Shown: positions 41,326 through 50,889, counted from the stretch's first letter. The stretch is 64,000 nucleotides of DNA from Anaerotruncus rubiinfantis (GCF_900078395.1 NZ_FKLA01000009.1:1254614-1318613), one strand, 5' to 3'. Numbers and translations: made by a program. Notes: generated by a model from the sequence alone, not told the origin.

Positions 41326-41697
41326 ATGGAACACAAGGTAAATCATTTCAAAGATGCCGCCGCAGTCGTATTTGACGAGCCGAAACGCACTTCGTTTGTG
41401 CAGCTCTCAACTGCGGACGGTGTGCGGCTTGGCTGCGGCGGCTGCGAAGTCCCGCCGCACAGCAGCAATCAAAACCATGTGCATGATGCGGACGAGGTGA
41501 TGCATGTGGTCGAAGGCGAGCTCGAGTTCGTTTTTGCAGACAGGACCGAAGTGCTTGGCCCGCGCGACGTGATTTATGTGCCGGCCGGCGAGTGGCATCA
41601 GATCTTCAACCGTACCGAAAAGCCCGCCTACCATACCTATGTGTTCTCGGACCCCGCCTGTACCGACCTGATCCTTGCGCGCTACAATCAAAAATAA
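41326..41697 (+). CDS. Cupin domain protein, first gene of the second TRAP operon
   Basis: 123 aa, one cupin barrel. Metal-ligand motifs are NHVHDADEVMHVVEGELEF (His, His, Glu, His pattern) and PAGEWHQIFN. GGAGG lies 10 nt before the ATG. Single-domain cupins next to sugar-acid genes are often isomerases or small-molecule binding proteins; the reaction here is unknown. It lies directly behind the TGTATACA-controlled promoter. Confidence 0.87.
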   Translation: MEHKVNHFKDAAAVVFDEPKRTSFVQLSTADGVRLGCGGCEVPPHSSNQNHVHDADEVMHVVEGELEFVFADRTEVLGPRDVIYVPAGEWHQIFNRTEKPAYHTYVFSDPACTDLILARYNQK

Positions 41698-41763
41698 TGG
41701 CCCGCATCTTTGTTTCCGTCAGGAGGCAAAGTTTATCCCGAGAAAAAGATAAGGAGAATGGAT

Positions 41764-42831
41764 ATGAAGAGAATTTTTGGTGTCCTGTTAAGCGCCCTGA
41801 TGTTTGTAAACCTGGTTGGCTGCGGCGGTTCTGCCGCTCCGGCATCTTCCGCAGCCCCGGCGGGTTCCACGGCGGCTCCTGCTTCCTCCGCGGCCGGGTC
41901 CGCGGAAGTCACCCCCGAAGTTACCTTGATCGGCGCCCATGTTAACTCGGATGACAGCTCCTTCAATGTCGGCATGGTGGCCTTTGCCGACGCGCTGAAA
42001 GAAGTTTCCGGCGGCAAAATGGCGCTGGAAGTCCACGGTAACGGCGAACTTGGCGGCGATGAAACCGAGCTGGTTCAGAAGATGGCCACCGGCACGGTCG
42101 ACGTGATTGCAACTTCCCCGAGTTTCCTGGCTTCCTCGGTCGCGGAAATGGACCTGTTCTCGATGCCGTTCCTCTACACCAGCGTTGACCACTGGAAAGA
42201 GGTCACGTCCGGCGAGGTCGGCCAGACGATGGCGCAGCTGCTCGAAGAAAAATCCGATTTCCGCATCACCGCTTATTGGATGTGCGGCATCCGCAGCATC
42301 TTCAGCACCAAGGAAATTCACAATATGTCCGATCTCAAGGGCGTGAAGATTCGTGTCCACAGCAGTGAAAATGTCCAGGCGATCTGGGCGGCGCTCGGCG
42401 CGCAGCCGACCTCCCTCGCGTATAACGAGCTTTATTCCGGCCTGCAGAACAAGGTCATCGACGCCGCGGAAAACGACCTCGGCAATATCCTGCTCCAGAA
42501 ATTCTATGAGGCCGGCCCGTATATCGCGCTCAGCCAGCATGACTACGCGACCCGCATGTGCGTTATCAGCAAAGCCAAATATGACAGCCTGACCGACGAA
42601 CAGAAAGCCTGGGTCGACCAAGCGGCGGAGATCTCCCGTGAGAAACAGTGGGAATATGACCTTTCGCTGACCGAAAAGGCCCAGAAGGATATCGAAGCCG
42701 CAGGCGGCACCTTCATCGAAGTTGAGGACATCGACCAGTGGATCGCCACCGCGACCCCGGTCATCGAATCGGTCGCGGAGAAGCTCGGCGTTTCCGAGCA
42801 GTATGCAAAGATTGTGGAACTGAGCAAATAA
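41764..42831 (+). CDS. dctP: TRAP transporter substrate-binding lipoprotein DctP (second system)
   Basis: 355 aa. Lipobox LVGC, then an Ala/Ser/Pro linker and a DctP domain (VTLIGAHVNSDDSSFNVGMV, LKGVKIRVHSSENVQAIWAA). The binding arginine lies in KIRVH. Sequence differs clearly from the DctP at 34571, so a different acid is expected, probably an aldonate or uronate given the neighbours. AAGGAG lies 7 nt before ATG 41764. Confidence 0.93.
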   Translation: MKRIFGVLLSALMFVNLVGCGGSAAPASSAAPAGSTAAPASSAAGSAEVTPEVTLIGAHVNSDDSSFNVGMVAFADALKEVSGGKMALEVHGNGELGGDETELVQKMATGTVDVIATSPSFLASSVAEMDLFSMPFLYTSVDHWKEVTSGEVGQTMAQLLEEKSDFRITAYWMCGIRSIFSTKEIHNMSDLKGVKIRVHSSENVQAIWAALGAQPTSLAYNELYSGLQNKVIDAAENDLGNILLQKFYEAGPYIALSQHDYATRMCVISKAKYDSLTDEQKAWVDQAAEISREKQWEYDLSLTEKAQKDIEAAGGTFIEVEDIDQWIATATPVIESVAEKLGVSEQYAKIVELSK

Positions 42832-42928
42832 GGCGGAAAATTCCCGCGATGGGAAGGGGGCCAGGTCAGACGATGGCCTCCTTCCCTTATATGGAACTTC
42901 ACACAGTATCTCCGAAAGGTAGATTTCT

Positions 42929-43501
42929 ATGATTTTAACCAAGTTAAACAATATCCTGTTTAAAATACAGACCTGGTTTGCGGTTGCGTGTCTGACGGTC
43001 TTTTTCTGCGGGGTTGCCTTTCAGGTATTCTCCCGGATTCTCGGCATTCCGGCGAACTTCACCGAAGAGGTCTCCAACTATGCGTTTATCTGGGTGACCT
43101 TTATGGGAACGGCGCTGATGCTCCGGGAGAACCGCCATTTCCGTTTCACCGCGATCGCGGCAAAATTCAAGGGCAAGCTCTTTTGGGCCAACGAGATGAT
43201 CTGCATGCTGATCCTGCTGGGCATCAGTCTTTTGATGCTGGTGCACGGCGCGCAGCTTACCCAAAAGTTCTGGACCTGGCATTTCACCTCGCTTTCTTCC
43301 GTCAGCCTCGGCTGGGCATGGCTCTGCCTGCCGCTTTGCGGATTCACCTCGACCATGTACTGTATCGAGGCGATCTACAAATTCATCCGTGATCCCTCCT
43401 CCCGCGAAATCGTGGATGAGGCGACCGCGGCAATCCGCGAGGCGGAGCTTGCGGAACAACAGGCCGGGCAGACACAGAACCAGAAAGGAGGCCAGCGCTG
43501 A
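42929..43501 (+). CDS. dctQ: TRAP transporter small permease DctQ (second system)
   Basis: 190 aa with four hydrophobic segments; FQVFSRILGIPANFTEEVSN and FMGTALMLRENRHFRF are the DctQ motifs. The C-terminal tail is charged (IVDEATAAIREAELAEQQAG). An SD CCGAAAGG lies upstream. Its stop overlaps the dctM start by 1 nt (TGATG), so the two are coupled. Confidence 0.92.
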   Translation: MILTKLNNILFKIQTWFAVACLTVFFCGVAFQVFSRILGIPANFTEEVSNYAFIWVTFMGTALMLRENRHFRFTAIAAKFKGKLFWANEMICMLILLGISLLMLVHGAQLTQKFWTWHFTSLSSVSLGWAWLCLPLCGFTSTMYCIEAIYKFIRDPSSREIVDEATAAIREAELAEQQAGQTQNQKGGQR

Positions 43502-44793
43502 TGGGCGTTTCACTGGTCGGTTTGTTTATCCTTCTGCTCATCATGGGTCTTCCCATTGCGTATGTGCTGGTGGCGGTTGCCGTCGCGGGCATTATGGCGA
43601 TGGGGACGGTCCCGCTTATCACGGTCGTACAGCGGATGTTCAGCGGGCTCAATTCTTTTACGCTTCTGGCAGTCCCGCTGTTTATCATGGCGGCAAACCT
43701 GATGAACCGCGGCCAGATTTCCAACAAGCTGATTGATTTCTGCTGTGCGCTGGTCGGGCACATCAAAGGCGGGCTCGGCTATGCGAACGTCCTGGTGTCG
43801 ATGCTGTTCGCCGGTATTTCCGGCTCGTCGCAGGCGGACACCGCCGGTATCGGAAAGATCCTGATCCCCGGCATGATCGAGGAGGGTTTTTCGGAGGAAA
43901 CCTCGGTCGGCGTGACCGCGGCTTCGAGCACCATCGGCATCATCATCCCGCCCTCCATCCCAATGGTCGTCTACAGCAGCGTGGCCAACGCTTCAATCGG
44001 TGCGCTGTTCCTGGGCGGCGTCATCCCGGGTATTCTGATCGGCCTGGGACAGATGGCGGTTGTATTTATTGCGTCGAAAATTCATAATTACCCCTGCCGC
44101 CCGCGCGTACCGCTCAAAGAGATCGCCCGGCAGGCGTTTATCAACCTGCCTTCGCTGGTGGCTCCGGTCATCATTGTGGGCGGCGTGCTCGCCGGGGTAT
44201 GCACCGCGACTGAAGCGGCGTGTATTGCCTGCCTGTATGCGGGAATCCTGGGTATTTTCGTATTCCGTACCATCCATCCGCGTGATATTGCGGAGATCTT
44301 TATGGAATCCGCAAAGACGAGTGCGATTTCGTTGTTTGCGCTGGCTTCGGCCAATGCGCTCGGCCAGCTGCTGGGCTACTATAAGGTGTCCACGATCATC
44401 GCCGCGTTCTTTGAAAACGGTATCGTCAATAACCGCTTTATGTTTATGTTCATGGTGTTCCTGTTCTTCCTGTTCCTGGGTACCTTCATGGACGCCAACC
44501 CGGCTATGATCCTGTTTGTCCCAATGCTTCTGCCGATTGGGGAAACCTTCGGCGTCACACCGGTACAGATGGGGATCGTCATTGTCATCACGCTCGCCGT
44601 GGGCCAGGTCACGCCGCCTTATGGGCTCTGCCTGCTGATTGCAAGCGATATCGCGCACATGCCGATCCACCGGGCGTTCAAAGCGGTGCTGCCCTACATA
44701 GCGGTCACGGCTTCGGTTGCGGTGCTGCTTGCGTTTTTCCCGGACATTGCCTTTGCGGTCCCACGACTGATTAAACCGGATTGGTCGTTCTAA
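43501..44793 (+). CDS. dctM: TRAP transporter large permease DctM (second system)
   Basis: 430 aa, about 11-12 hydrophobic segments. FTLLAVPLFIMAANLM, GISGSSQADTAGIG, STIGIIIPPSIPMVVY and TLAVGQVTPPYGLCL are DctM motifs. AGGAGG precedes the start. It completes the second TRAP transporter and is followed, after 96 bp, by the GntR gene. Confidence 0.94.
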   Translation: MGVSLVGLFILLLIMGLPIAYVLVAVAVAGIMAMGTVPLITVVQRMFSGLNSFTLLAVPLFIMAANLMNRGQISNKLIDFCCALVGHIKGGLGYANVLVSMLFAGISGSSQADTAGIGKILIPGMIEEGFSEETSVGVTAASSTIGIIIPPSIPMVVYSSVANASIGALFLGGVIPGILIGLGQMAVVFIASKIHNYPCRPRVPLKEIARQAFINLPSLVAPVIIVGGVLAGVCTATEAACIACLYAGILGIFVFRTIHPRDIAEIFMESAKTSAISLFALASANALGQLLGYYKVSTIIAAFFENGIVNNRFMFMFMVFLFFLFLGTFMDANPAMILFVPMLLPIGETFGVTPVQMGIVIVITLAVGQVTPPYGLCLLIASDIAHMPIHRAFKAVLPYIAVTASVAVLLAFFPDIAFAVPRLIKPDWSF

Positions 44794-44807
44794 AACAAAT
44801 CCACCGC

Positions 44808-44836
44808 TTGATTAATAGGGTTGGTTCATGTAAAAT
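44808..44836 (+). promoter_or_regulatory. Possible internal promoter for the GntR gene
   Basis: TTGATT (44808-44813) and TAAAAT (44831-44836) with a 17-bp spacer in the 96-bp gap after dctM. No TGTATACA site overlaps it. Confidence 0.5.
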
Positions 44837-44889
44837 AATAGGATAAGAATTCTGATGATTTTACAATGAAACATCAATCGAGGGAGACC

Positions 44890-45630
44890 ATGAAAAAGAC
44901 GAACGATTCAATCAACTACCAGGCCTATACCATGATCCGGGATATGATCCTCTGCTTCGACCTGGAACCAGGGCAGCGCGTTTCGGATTTCACCCTTTCC
45001 AAGCAGCTCGGGATCAGCCGGACACCGGTACGGGAAGCATTGGCCTCCCTTGTGAAGGACGGCCTTGTCACAATGAGTGAAAAAGGGCAGATTGTCCGGA
45101 AAATTGACGCCGGCGACCTAACCGACCTTTGCCATATGCGCGAAGCGTTGGAAACAATGATGCTGCGCCTGACCATCCAGAATGGGGAGCTCACCGCGCA
45201 GGATATCGCGCAGATGCGCGCGTTCAACGACGAGATGATAAAGATGAACCAGGCCAACCAGATCCATCTAACCTTCGAAATCGATGAACGGCTCCATGAT
45301 TATATCGCGGTAAAATCGAAGAGCAGCCGTATGCTTGAACAGTTCCGGGTGTCCCAGCTGCAGATGCGGCGCTACCGGTTCCTGACCCTGATCGATGACC
45401 AGCGCAGCGCGCTTACGGTTCGGGAGCATGCTGACATTATCGACGCGCTGGAAGCGCGTGATATCCATGCCGCGGAGGAAGCGATGCGCGCGCACCTGCA
45501 CATCACTGTCGAACGGTATAAAAACGCGCTGCAGCGGATGTCCGCGAAGGAGTGGATTCGGCTGATCCGCAACCTGACTTCACCCCAGGCGCTGAAAACC
45601 CTCTATCCCGGAAGGAGCGATATTGCATGA
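44890..45630 (+). CDS. GntR family regulator with FCD ligand-binding domain
   Basis: 246 aa. Winged helix in residues 8-75 (VSDFTLSKQLGISRTPVREA, LVKDGLVTMSEKGQIVRKID). The FCD all-helical domain has metal/ligand residues in DERLHDYIAV, VREHADIIDALEARD and MRAHLHITVERY. FCD regulators sense sugar acids, oxo acids and similar molecules. ATG 44890 is chosen for the GAGGGAG just upstream, though spacing is short. It is the likely ligand of the TGTATACA sites at 41018-41307. ATGA overlap with the next cupin. Confidence 0.92.
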   Translation: MKKTNDSINYQAYTMIRDMILCFDLEPGQRVSDFTLSKQLGISRTPVREALASLVKDGLVTMSEKGQIVRKIDAGDLTDLCHMREALETMMLRLTIQNGELTAQDIAQMRAFNDEMIKMNQANQIHLTFEIDERLHDYIAVKSKSSRMLEQFRVSQLQMRRYRFLTLIDDQRSALTVREHADIIDALEARDIHAAEEAMRAHLHITVERYKNALQRMSAKEWIRLIRNLTSPQALKTLYPGRSDIA

Positions 45631-45953
45631 GTTATTTTGCCAGGATGAATCCTGCTGTCTATACCGAGCCGCACGGTTCGGTCAATTACCCCATTTTTAC
45701 GGCTGAAAACGCACCGGTATCCGGCGTTTCGGCATCCGCCGCCGTCTATCTCAATGACGAATACCCCGTGCCCGGCGTCCATGAGGACAATGAAGGCTTT
45801 TATGTCTACGCTGGAAAAGGGATGGCGAAGGTCGGAGACGAGGAGACCGCGATTTCGGAGGGCTGCTGCTTTTATGCGCCCGCCGGGGTCAAGCATCAAA
45901 TCAAAAAAGACAAAGATTGCGGGGAATTGAAGATATTCCTCTTCCATTTTTAA
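45627..45953 (+). CDS. Cupin domain protein, second in the operon
   Basis: 108 aa single cupin: PVPGVHEDNEGFYVYAGKGM holds first-motif ligands and YAPAGVKHQIKK the second. It overlaps the GntR stop by ATGA and has AAGGAG 9 nt upstream. It differs from the cupin at 41326. Probably a sugar or sugar-acid binding or isomerase protein; function unknown. Confidence 0.85.
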   Translation: MSYFARMNPAVYTEPHGSVNYPIFTAENAPVSGVSASAAVYLNDEYPVPGVHEDNEGFYVYAGKGMAKVGDEETAISEGCCFYAPAGVKHQIKKDKDCGELKIFLFHF

Positions 45954-45995
45954 AAAGGAGTTCTCAGTTTCCCGGTCTTTCGAGGAGACTGACCG

Positions 45996-46826
45996 ATGAA
46001 ACATCCATATCTATATCCGCTTTGCATCCAATTGCCGGCGGCACCGGATCCGGACAACCCGGAATTCCTGCGCATATTGGGGCAGCTTCAGGCGCGTGGA
46101 TTTTACGGCGTGGAGCTGAACTTGCTGGATTTTTCCGAAAAGGGGCGGCAAAGGCTCCAGACGGTTCTGGATGCGCATGGGCTGAAGCTCACGATGATCG
46201 CGTCCGGAGCATATGCCAAACAAAACGGACTTTCCCTGAGCAGCACGGATGAAACCGCGCGCGCCGCCACGGTGGATGCGCTGGAAAAAATCCTGAAATA
46301 TGCCGGGAAATGCGGCGCGGGCGTGATCTGCGGCTTTCTCAAAGGCGGCCCGGACGGCAATCACGCCGTCTGCGCCGCGCAGATGCGGCGTTCACTCGGT
46401 GAGCTTGCCGGACGCGGGGCGCTTGAATGCGCGCCGCTTTACTTGGAGGCGACCAATCACTATGAGGCGCTCCTGGTGAACACGGTGGCCGAAGGCGCGG
46501 CTTTCGCGCGGGAGGCTGGAGGCCCGGTGCAGGTTCTGCCAGACACCTACCACATGAACATCGAGGAATGCAGCCCGGTGGCAGCGCTGAGCGCGTACGG
46601 GGAGCTCTTCCGGAATCTGCACATCTCCGACAACAACCGGTATTATCCCGGTTTCGGCGCGATCGATTTCCATGCGGTCCTGCGCGCGCTGCGCGGCTTA
46701 AATTACAACGGGACGATCACGATCGAAGGCCGCAATTTCGGATCGCTCGCGGAGGATATCGACCAGACCTGCGCATACCTCTCCGGCGCGGCACAGCGCG
46801 CGGCAAGGGAAATCGCGGTAGCCTGA
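45996..46826 (+). CDS. Sugar phosphate isomerase/epimerase family (xylose isomerase-like TIM barrel)
   Basis: 276 aa TIM barrel of the AP-endonuclease-2 fold. ARGFYGVELNLLDFSEKGRQ, LPDTYHMNIEE and NLHISDNNRYYPGFGAIDFH are the late-barrel metal-binding motifs, and GTITIEG ends the fold. Members are isomerases or epimerases of hexoses, inositols or ketonic acids. GAGGAG lies 8 nt before the ATG. Last gene of the second TRAP operon; it suggests the imported compound is a sugar or sugar acid. Confidence 0.87.
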   Translation: MKHPYLYPLCIQLPAAPDPDNPEFLRILGQLQARGFYGVELNLLDFSEKGRQRLQTVLDAHGLKLTMIASGAYAKQNGLSLSSTDETARAATVDALEKILKYAGKCGAGVICGFLKGGPDGNHAVCAAQMRRSLGELAGRGALECAPLYLEATNHYEALLVNTVAEGAAFAREAGGPVQVLPDTYHMNIEECSPVAALSAYGELFRNLHISDNNRYYPGFGAIDFHAVLRALRGLNYNGTITIEGRNFGSLAEDIDQTCAYLSGAAQRAAREIAVA

Positions 46827-46832
46827 AAAGAA

Positions 46833-46873
46833 TAAAAAGAAGGGATTGGCCCCGGCCAATCCCTTCTTTTTAT
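46833..46873. terminator. Bidirectional terminator
   Basis: AAAAAGAAGGGATTGGCC pairs perfectly with GGCCAATCCCTTCTTTTT. It separates the isomerase gene from the convergent flippase gene. Confidence 0.93.
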
Positions 46874-48364
46874 TTAACCGCGTTTAAAATAACCGCAGAG
46901 GAACAGCAGCCCGGTGTAGATGCTCCCCGCGAAGCCGCAAAGCAGCACCGAACGCATAAGCGGGAGGAAGGCGGCCGGGACGCCGCGCATCAGTATGCGG
47001 CTCACAAGCACCGCGATGGCGATGCAGAGGACCGGCTTGACGACCCGCTCGGTGAGATCAAATCGGAACTGAGTGACTTTGATGAGCCGGCCGACGCTTA
47101 ACGAAAAGTTGAATACCTCGCTTAAACAGATGACGATGATATACCCCTTGATCCCCCAAAACGGCAGCAGGGCGTAGACCATCAGCATGCTGAGAAAGGC
47201 GTCGATCACGTTGTAGCGCATGACGCTGAGCTGTTCGTTGAGGCCCTTGAGCATGTTGTCCACGGCTGTATCGAGGTACATCACCGGAATGACAGGGGCG
47301 AGCAGCCGGATGTAGACGGCGGTATCCGGGTTTTGGGAAACCATCGCGCCGATCTCATGCGGAAAGGCGAAGAGCACCCCGCAGACCCCAAACGCGCAGA
47401 AAAGCGTGAGCTGGAACATCCGCTCAATCATCCGGCTGACATTCTGGTGCTGGCTGTGCGACTGGGCAAGCTCCGGGACAATGAGCGCGTTGAAGGCGTT
47501 CAAAAAAGCGTATGGGAAAGTGATGACCGGCAGCGCTACGCCATGCACCAGGCCGAACATGGCAAAGGAATCCCCGGCGGCCACGCCGCCCGCTTGAAGC
47601 CGTACCGGGACGAGCAGGTTTTTGACGGTGGCGAGCCCGGAACGCAGATAGCTGCTCAGTGCGACCGGCAGTGCGATGCCCAGCAACCGGACAGTGAGCC
47701 CTCTGGATGGCGCGCCGGGCGTTTGATGGCGGCGGCTGTCCACACGGTAGAGCGCATAGGCGAAGAGGAAGGAGGCCCCCTCCGCGATCACGCCGGAGAG
47801 GGTGATTGCAAGGCAGGCATGCTCTAGCCCTTCAGGCATCAGGAAGGTGAGGGCAAAGATGGTGAGGGTGATCTTGAGGAAGGACTCGAGAATCTGCGAA
47901 GCGGCGGATTTGGCTACCCGGCGCACGGCGGTGAAATATCCGGTGAGCGCACAGGACATGCCAATGAGCGGCATCGAAAGCGCCATGACCATGAGCGGCC
48001 GGATGGTATCCTCATTGTGCAGCCAGTTTGTACCGACCCAGTTTGCGCCGAAAAAGAGCGCGCAGCCCGCAAGACTCCCGAAGAAAAGGCTGTAGGCAAG
48101 GCAGCGGCGCATCGCGGCTCTGCCGCCCGCGCCGCCGCGGATCGTTTCCTCGGCAACCAGACGGGTCGCGGCGAGGTTGATGCCGGAGGAAGCCAGCGTT
48201 ACAGTCAGCGAATAGACCGACATCATCAGCTGGAACACGCCCATGCCGACCGCGCCGAGCTTTTCGGAAATATAAAGGTTGAACCAGACCCCGGCGCTGC
48301 TGATGAGCAGGGAGGTCGCGGTGAGGATGCCGGCGTTGACCAAAAAGATCTGGATACGTTTCAT
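46874..48364 (-). CDS. SpoVB/MurJ-like polysaccharide flippase
   Basis: 496 aa with about 14 hydrophobic segments. NAGILTATSLLISSAGVWFN and FQLMMSVYSLTVTLASSGIN match the SpoVB/PST branch of the MVF superfamily, and the chain ends at residue 496. SpoVB-like proteins flip peptidoglycan precursors during spore cortex synthesis; other members move wall polysaccharides. With cwlJ and a gerQ-like gene in the window, a sporulation role is reasonable but not proven. ATG at 48364, monocistronic. Confidence 0.85.
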   Translation of the reverse strand: MKRIQIFLVNAGILTATSLLISSAGVWFNLYISEKLGAVGMGVFQLMMSVYSLTVTLASSGINLAATRLVAEETIRGGAGGRAAMRRCLAYSLFFGSLAGCALFFGANWVGTNWLHNEDTIRPLMVMALSMPLIGMSCALTGYFTAVRRVAKSAASQILESFLKITLTIFALTFLMPEGLEHACLAITLSGVIAEGASFLFAYALYRVDSRRHQTPGAPSRGLTVRLLGIALPVALSSYLRSGLATVKNLLVPVRLQAGGVAAGDSFAMFGLVHGVALPVITFPYAFLNAFNALIVPELAQSHSQHQNVSRMIERMFQLTLFCAFGVCGVLFAFPHEIGAMVSQNPDTAVYIRLLAPVIPVMYLDTAVDNMLKGLNEQLSVMRYNVIDAFLSMLMVYALLPFWGIKGYIIVICLSEVFNFSLSVGRLIKVTQFRFDLTERVVKPVLCIAIAVLVSRILMRGVPAAFLPLMRSVLLCGFAGSIYTGLLFLCGYFKRG

Positions 48365-48652
48365 AGTTTCACCACAATATTTGTTGATTACAAATAACTA
48401 TATGAAACGCGAGCCGAAAAAAGCCCGTTTTCCAAAGGAAAGCGGGTGGATTTTGTCCAGCATTTATTCTTTAACAGTGAAAAGCGCTGGCGCGGCGATT
48501 TCATTTTTCGTGCCCAGCGCGGCGTCGATGATGCTGTTTTATTCCTTTATGGCGTTATCCTCCAGATGTGGATTTTTGTGTGCCGTGTAATATCCAGAGA
48601 TCCTTTGCACACAATAGATCGGGAAAAGCATTCTCTGAAAGGATGATTGAGC

Positions 48653-49486
48653 ATGACGGCAATCCCTCGAAGGCTTCTGGCCGCGGCGTTTGGCGTGCTT
48701 TTGCTGATCGAATGCGCCGGCTGCAAAAAGGAGCAGGGAGAAATCCTGCCGCCGGAAGGCGAATATACATCGGGCGGCGGATACCAGCCGAAGGTGCCGG
48801 ATGTCAGCGCGCAGCTCGAAGCGGCGATTGCAAAGAACGGCGATGTGGTTGGCTGGCTGCAGCTGCCGAACACCGCCATCAATGAGGCGGTGGTGCAGAC
48901 CACCGACAACGAATATTACCTGCGGCGCGACGTGGAGAAAAAATATGCCTATGAAGGCTGCTATTATCTCGACTACGAAAGCCTCCTATTCGACGACGGC
49001 GCCGATCTTGCGCAGAACAGCATCATCTATGGACATAACCTCGGAGATCCAATGGGCGTCAAGGACAATCCGGATGGGGTGAAGTTCGCGCAGCTTTTAA
49101 AGCTCGATGATATCGAGATTGCCAAAAAGACCCCCTATATCTATTTCACCACCCCGGCCGAAACCCATATTTTTGAAATTTTTGCGGTTGTCTACTGCGA
49201 AAGCGAGACTACGCCGGTCCCATATCACTACGCGGAATACTCGGACGAACAATTCGATGCGCTCATCGCGGACATGAAAGCGCGTTCCCAATACACCTAT
49301 GACGTAGATGTCGCACCGGAGGACCGGATCATCACGCTTTCCACCTGTTCCTATAAATATGGTACCTATTCCCAGAATCCGGATCAGCGGTATATTGTAT
49401 TGGGGCGTCTGGTAAAACCCGGGGAGAGCTATCACGAAACCGCGAATCTTACGGCCAATGCGTCCCCAAAAGCTCCGCAATTTTAG
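48653..49486 (+). CDS. Class B sortase, possible lipoprotein
   Basis: 277 aa. The catalytic residues read His128 in IYGHNLGD, Cys232 in LSTCSYKYG and Arg246 in QRYIVLGRL. GDVVGWLQLPNTAINEAVVQ is a class B N-terminal segment. The hydrophobic start is short and ends in CAGC (Cys24), so a lipid anchor is possible instead of the usual signal anchor. ATG 48653 has AAAGGA 9 nt upstream. No NPQTN-like substrate is visible nearby. The 288-bp gap before it (48365-48652) shows no convincing gene. Confidence 0.88.
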   Translation: MTAIPRRLLAAAFGVLLLIECAGCKKEQGEILPPEGEYTSGGGYQPKVPDVSAQLEAAIAKNGDVVGWLQLPNTAINEAVVQTTDNEYYLRRDVEKKYAYEGCYYLDYESLLFDDGADLAQNSIIYGHNLGDPMGVKDNPDGVKFAQLLKLDDIEIAKKTPYIYFTTPAETHIFEIFAVVYCESETTPVPYHYAEYSDEQFDALIADMKARSQYTYDVDVAPEDRIITLSTCSYKYGTYSQNPDQRYIVLGRLVKPGESYHETANLTANASPKAPQF

Positions 49487-49654
49487 GAAAATGATCTTGC
49501 CAGCCGCTGCTGAATTCGTATTTTTTTGGAAATTCCCGACTTGAAATGATGGCCGACACGCCAGCATCTGCCTCTGGAGATTGCGCCGGACGAACGGTTG
49601 TGGTATGTTAGGCTCCGGATTGTAGAATCCATACCATTTTAGGAGGATTTCCAA

Positions 49655-50878
49655 ATGAAAAAACTGATTTCAACGTTGCTAGCGCTGGCGATGGCCTTCG
49701 GCCTTGCGTCCTGCGGCACCTCATCCAGTTCTGGCGCACCTTCCGGTTCTTCCGGCAGCGGGCCGCAGGGAGATGCCGCCGCACCTTATAAAATTGCAAT
49801 CATCACGGGCACTGTTTCCCAGGGCGAGGAGGAATTCCGCGCCGCGCAGGAGATGAAGGAAAAATATCCGGATATCGTCGTCACAGCGACCTACCCGGAC
49901 AACTTCTCAAAGGAACAGGAAACCACCATCTCAAACGTCCTGAACCTCGTGGCCGATCCGGAAGTCAAGGCGCTGGTCTTTTTGCAGGCGGTGCCCGGCG
50001 CGGCGGCGGCCATTTCCAAAGCGAAGGAACTGCGTCCCGATCTGCTGGTGATCGCGGGCGTGACCGGAGAAGATCCGGCGGTCATCGCGCGGGAAGCCGA
50101 TATGGTGCTGAATGCGGATGAGCTCGGCATGGGACGCACCATTATGGAGCAGGCGAAGGCGATGGGTGCGAAAACTTTCGTGCACTACTCCTTCCCGCGC
50201 CACATGTCGGTCGCGCTGCTGGCCGGCCGCCGCGACCTGCTGAGACAAACCGCGGAGGAACTTGGCATCGAATTTGTGGAAGCCACAGCGCCCGACCCGA
50301 CAGGCGATTCCGGCGTGCCCGGCGCCCAGCAGTTTATCCTTGAGGATGTGCCGAAGATGATTGCCAAATACGGTAAGGACACCGCCTTCTTCGCAACCAA
50401 TTGCTCGATGCAGGAACCGCTCATCAAGCAGGTTATCGCGGGCGGCGCGATTTTCCCGCAGCAGTGCTGCCCGAGCCCGTATCACGGCTATCCGGGCGCG
50501 CTCGGCATCGCGATCCCCGAGGATAAAGCGGGTGACGTTGGCTATATTCTTTCGGAAACCACCCGCAAGATCACCGAAGGCAAAAACGCCGGACGGATGT
50601 CCACCTGGCCGGTGCCGATCAACATGCTGTTTGTCCGCGCGGGCGTCCAGTATGCAATGGATTATCTCGACGGCAAGATCGAATCGGGCAGCGACATGGA
50701 TGCGATGGCCGAAATCTGCGCAGAGCTTTCGGAGGGCACCTCCCTGCGCAAGCTCACCGAAAACGGCAAGGAATACGACAACTTTTTCACCCTGCTGTCG
50801 CCTTACTACACTTACGGCGGCGCCGCGGATGCGGCGGGGGAAGAAGCCTCCGCTTCCGAAGCTGCTTCGGAAATCTGA
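49655..50878 (+). CDS. DUF3798-type ABC substrate-binding lipoprotein
   Basis: 407 aa. Lipobox LASC (Cys20), a Ser/Gly linker, then a periplasmic-binding fold: YKIAIITGTVSQGEEEFRAA, ALVFLQAVPGAAAAISKAKE and FVHYSFPRHMSVALLAGRRD. The phrasing matches DUF3798 as I recall it. A Ser/Glu/Ala tail closes the protein. TAGGAGG lies 8 nt before the ATG. The hairpin at 50890 and an ABC ATPase with two permeases follow. The ligand is unknown; a Leu/Ile/Val-like or sugar-like fold type cannot be settled by eye. Confidence 0.86.
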   Translation: MKKLISTLLALAMAFGLASCGTSSSSGAPSGSSGSGPQGDAAAPYKIAIITGTVSQGEEEFRAAQEMKEKYPDIVVTATYPDNFSKEQETTISNVLNLVADPEVKALVFLQAVPGAAAAISKAKELRPDLLVIAGVTGEDPAVIAREADMVLNADELGMGRTIMEQAKAMGAKTFVHYSFPRHMSVALLAGRRDLLRQTAEELGIEFVEATAPDPTGDSGVPGAQQFILEDVPKMIAKYGKDTAFFATNCSMQEPLIKQVIAGGAIFPQQCCPSPYHGYPGALGIAIPEDKAGDVGYILSETTRKITEGKNAGRMSTWPVPINMLFVRAGVQYAMDYLDGKIESGSDMDAMAEICAELSEGTSLRKLTENGKEYDNFFTLLSPYYTYGGAADAAGEEASASEAASEI

Positions 50879-50889
50879 AGAACCTACCG

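Noticed and set aside
41788..42951. Long open frame on the minus strand opposite the second dctP
   Set aside because: No SD, His/Arg-rich low-sense composition, and it lies wholly over a clear DctP gene.
48446..48646. Short plus-strand frame before the class B sortase
   Set aside because: No SD, no recognisable pattern, and it ends at the SD region of the sortase. Chance open frame is more likely.
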